The notes under the pieces: generated by a model
Told to the model about the DNA's origin: nothing
The model's input: only the letters and a program-made list of their open reading frames with translations
Database searches by the model: none
Origin: Anaerovoracaceae bacterium
GTDB lineage: Bacteria; Bacillota; Clostridia; Peptostreptococcales; Anaerovoracaceae
DNA: 31,841 nt
Reading direction: 5' to 3'
Assembly (NCBI GenBank): GCA_029983755.1
Contig: JASBYX010000017.1
Location: 1 to 31,841 of the forward strand
Shown here: positions 30,950 through 31,841 of the stretch, one piece after another
How positions within the stretch are numbered: position 1 is the stretch's first letter
How the letters are laid out: each line of letters begins with the position of its first letter
Program-made: the position numbers and the translations under genes

Positions 30950-31133
30950 GTTTAAATTTTGTTGGAATTATCGCCGCCCTAGGCTTTACATCCACAAACT
31001 CTGCGGTTATTTATCGACATTTTACATACGTGGGCTAGCTCATATATGGCTAAGTCAACAAAACATCAGCCTTCGGTTAAGGTATTATGGGTGGTAGAGA
31101 GGTTCGGGCTAAATTATGATTTAACAAATAAAA
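30950..31133. other. Non-coding stretch between Pho box and hairpin
   Basis: About 180 bases between the pstS promoter region and the terminator hairpin. The only marks seen are short inverted pairs (CCTT-n5-AAGG) and two further plus-strand TTTACA words that are not spaced as a Pho box. No gene is credible here. Confidence 0.4.
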
Positions 31134-31169
31134 TTGCTGTCCTAGCAGATTTTTATGCAAGGACAGCAA
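31134..31169 (-). terminator. Strong hairpin terminator after the CPBP-like gene
   Basis: TTGCTGTCCT (31134-31143) and AGGACAGCAA (31160-31169) are perfect inverted copies; inside them GCA/TGC extends the stem past an A-A mismatch. Reading leftward it is followed by TTTTATTTG. The stop of the upstream gene is 40 bases away, so it ends that transcript and shields the pst operon. Confidence 0.75.
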
Positions 31170-31208
31170 GATGCTTAAAACTTATCATTTTTTATTTAAT
31201 TATATTCA

Positions 31209-31730
31209 CTAACCTATAGCGTAAGACTTATCCAAGTTTGCGTGTATGATGTTAAATAGTATACCGAGGAATAGCACGCTACAGAAAGGTGGCATAAAAT
31301 TCAATACAAACAGACCAAAAGTTCTAAAAAGAAACTCCTCAACATAAGCTAACTGTAAATGGAAAACAATGTTTGAGCATGAAATATTTTTAAATTTCTT
31401 CATCTTTATAAATTCATTATAATGACAACTAAGATGGTAGCATATCGTCGACATTATACCTGCAAACAAAAACATTTTATTTTCAAAAGCATTATTAAAT
31501 ATTCCAAAATCCACATTACTTCTGTACTCTAATAAACATATTACATTTACCAGAATAACCGGGAGTGTTACTGTAATAAAAGTAATCCCCAAAAAATTGT
31601 TATATCCATTTTTGAACCATGAACGGCTAGTATAACTATATATATCCGAATAAAAGTTCGGACGAATAGATGCCTCAGACACCATAAAATAATAATAAAA
31701 CAAAATTGCATAAACTAGTATTTTTGCCAT
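31209..31730 (-). CDS. Short CPBP/Abi-type membrane protein, possibly truncated
   Basis: 173 residues, with about four hydrophobic segments (roughly 3-17, 45-68, 86-101 and 122-163). It contains the CPBP (CAAX protease and bacteriocin-processing) motif 1 EEFLFR (131-136) and motif 2 FNIIH (159-163), which carry the expected catalytic residues. The family normally continues with another helix and a third motif; here the frame stops ten residues later and no continuation appears in the other frames before the terminator. The DNA is much richer in A and T than the rest of the window. Relatives include bacteriocin-immunity and prenyl-protease-like proteins. The ribosome binding site is weak (GAGTG), and a TATAAT lies very close upstream, so the start could differ. 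Confidence 0.6.
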   Translation of the reverse strand: MAKILVYAILFYYYFMVSEASIRPNFYSDIYSYTSRSWFKNGYNNFLGITFITVTLPVILVNVICLLEYRSNVDFGIFNNAFENKMFLFAGIMSTICYHLSCHYNEFIKMKKFKNISCSNIVFHLQLAYVEEFLFRTFGLFVLNFMPPFCSVLFLGILFNIIHANLDKSYAIG

Positions 31731-31745
31731 TTTAGTAACACTCTA

Positions 31746-31841
31746 TTATATAGCTTTCACACGTTCCAAAGAAAGTATATACTTTATACATGGATCAGAT
31801 AATAATTGATTGTTTCTTTCATTTTTATCATAATTGCTTTT
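31746..31841 (-). CDS. Possible C-terminal fragment of an upstream gene
   Basis: The minus frame is open from the window edge for 31 codons and ends in TAA at 31748-31746, giving a C-terminus like NNQLLSDPCIKYILSLERVK. If real, the stop is only 15 bases before the CPBP-like start, so they would form an operon. In AT-rich DNA an open stretch of this length can arise by chance, and no family is recognisable. Confidence 0.3.
   Translation of the reverse strand, partial: KSNYDKNERNNQLLSDPCIKYILSLERVKAI

Overview
The window comes from a low-to-moderate-GC Firmicute, most likely a strictly anaerobic Clostridium-class (Clostridia) gut- or mouth-type organism. The evidence is the Firmicute order of the large ribosomal cluster (rpsJ to rplQ with secY-adk-map-infA-rpmJ embedded), a zinc-type 61-residue S14, strong AGGAGG-type ribosome binding sites, an ethanolamine microcompartment locus controlled by an ANTAR two-component system, and a Gram-positive style Pho box. 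The genus cannot be named from sequence alone. Every gene I can support lies on the minus strand, so the text below follows transcription from high to low coordinates.

Right edge (31841-30845): an AT-rich patch holds a possible C-terminal gene fragment and a short CPBP/Abi-like membrane protein that stops just after its second catalytic motif, followed by a strong hairpin terminator. Next comes a phosphate module, pstS-pstC-pstA-pstB-phoU-phoB-phoR (30844-23728), behind a Pho-box-like direct repeat. Notable here are a PstS whose two halves are in swapped (circularly permuted) order, six 18-base repeats between pstS and pstC, a sharply GC-rich patch inside pstA, a repeated 3' end of pstB, and unusual low-complexity insertions in PhoU and PhoR.

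Centre (23597-7862): a terminator whose 3' arm doubles as the -35 region of the next promoter separates phoR from the ribosomal superoperon: rpsJ, rplC, rplD, rplW, rplB, rpsS, rplV, rpsC, rplP, rpmC, rpsQ, rplN, rplX, rplE, rpsN, rpsH, rplF, rplR, rpsE, rpmD, rplO, secY, adk, map, infA, rpmJ, rpsM, rpsK, rpsD, rpoA, rplQ. It makes ribosomal proteins, the SecY translocon core, RNA polymerase alpha, IF-1, adenylate kinase and methionine aminopeptidase, and ends in a clear intrinsic terminator.

Left of that (7709-5825): three small, highly charged helical proteins (one LEA-like, one with a C-terminal membrane anchor) and a pirin gene.

Left edge (5619-1): an ethanolamine-utilisation locus, with a promoter overlapped by a perfect palindrome, then a phosphate acetyltransferase, eutS, eutP, eutV, eutW and a 5' part of eutA that runs off the window. 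Between eutW and eutA is a dual-hexaloop hairpin pair overlapping an intrinsic terminator, the architecture expected of an EutV (ANTAR) antitermination target. EutW would sense ethanolamine, phosphorylate EutV, and EutV would let transcription run into eutA and the downstream eut genes.
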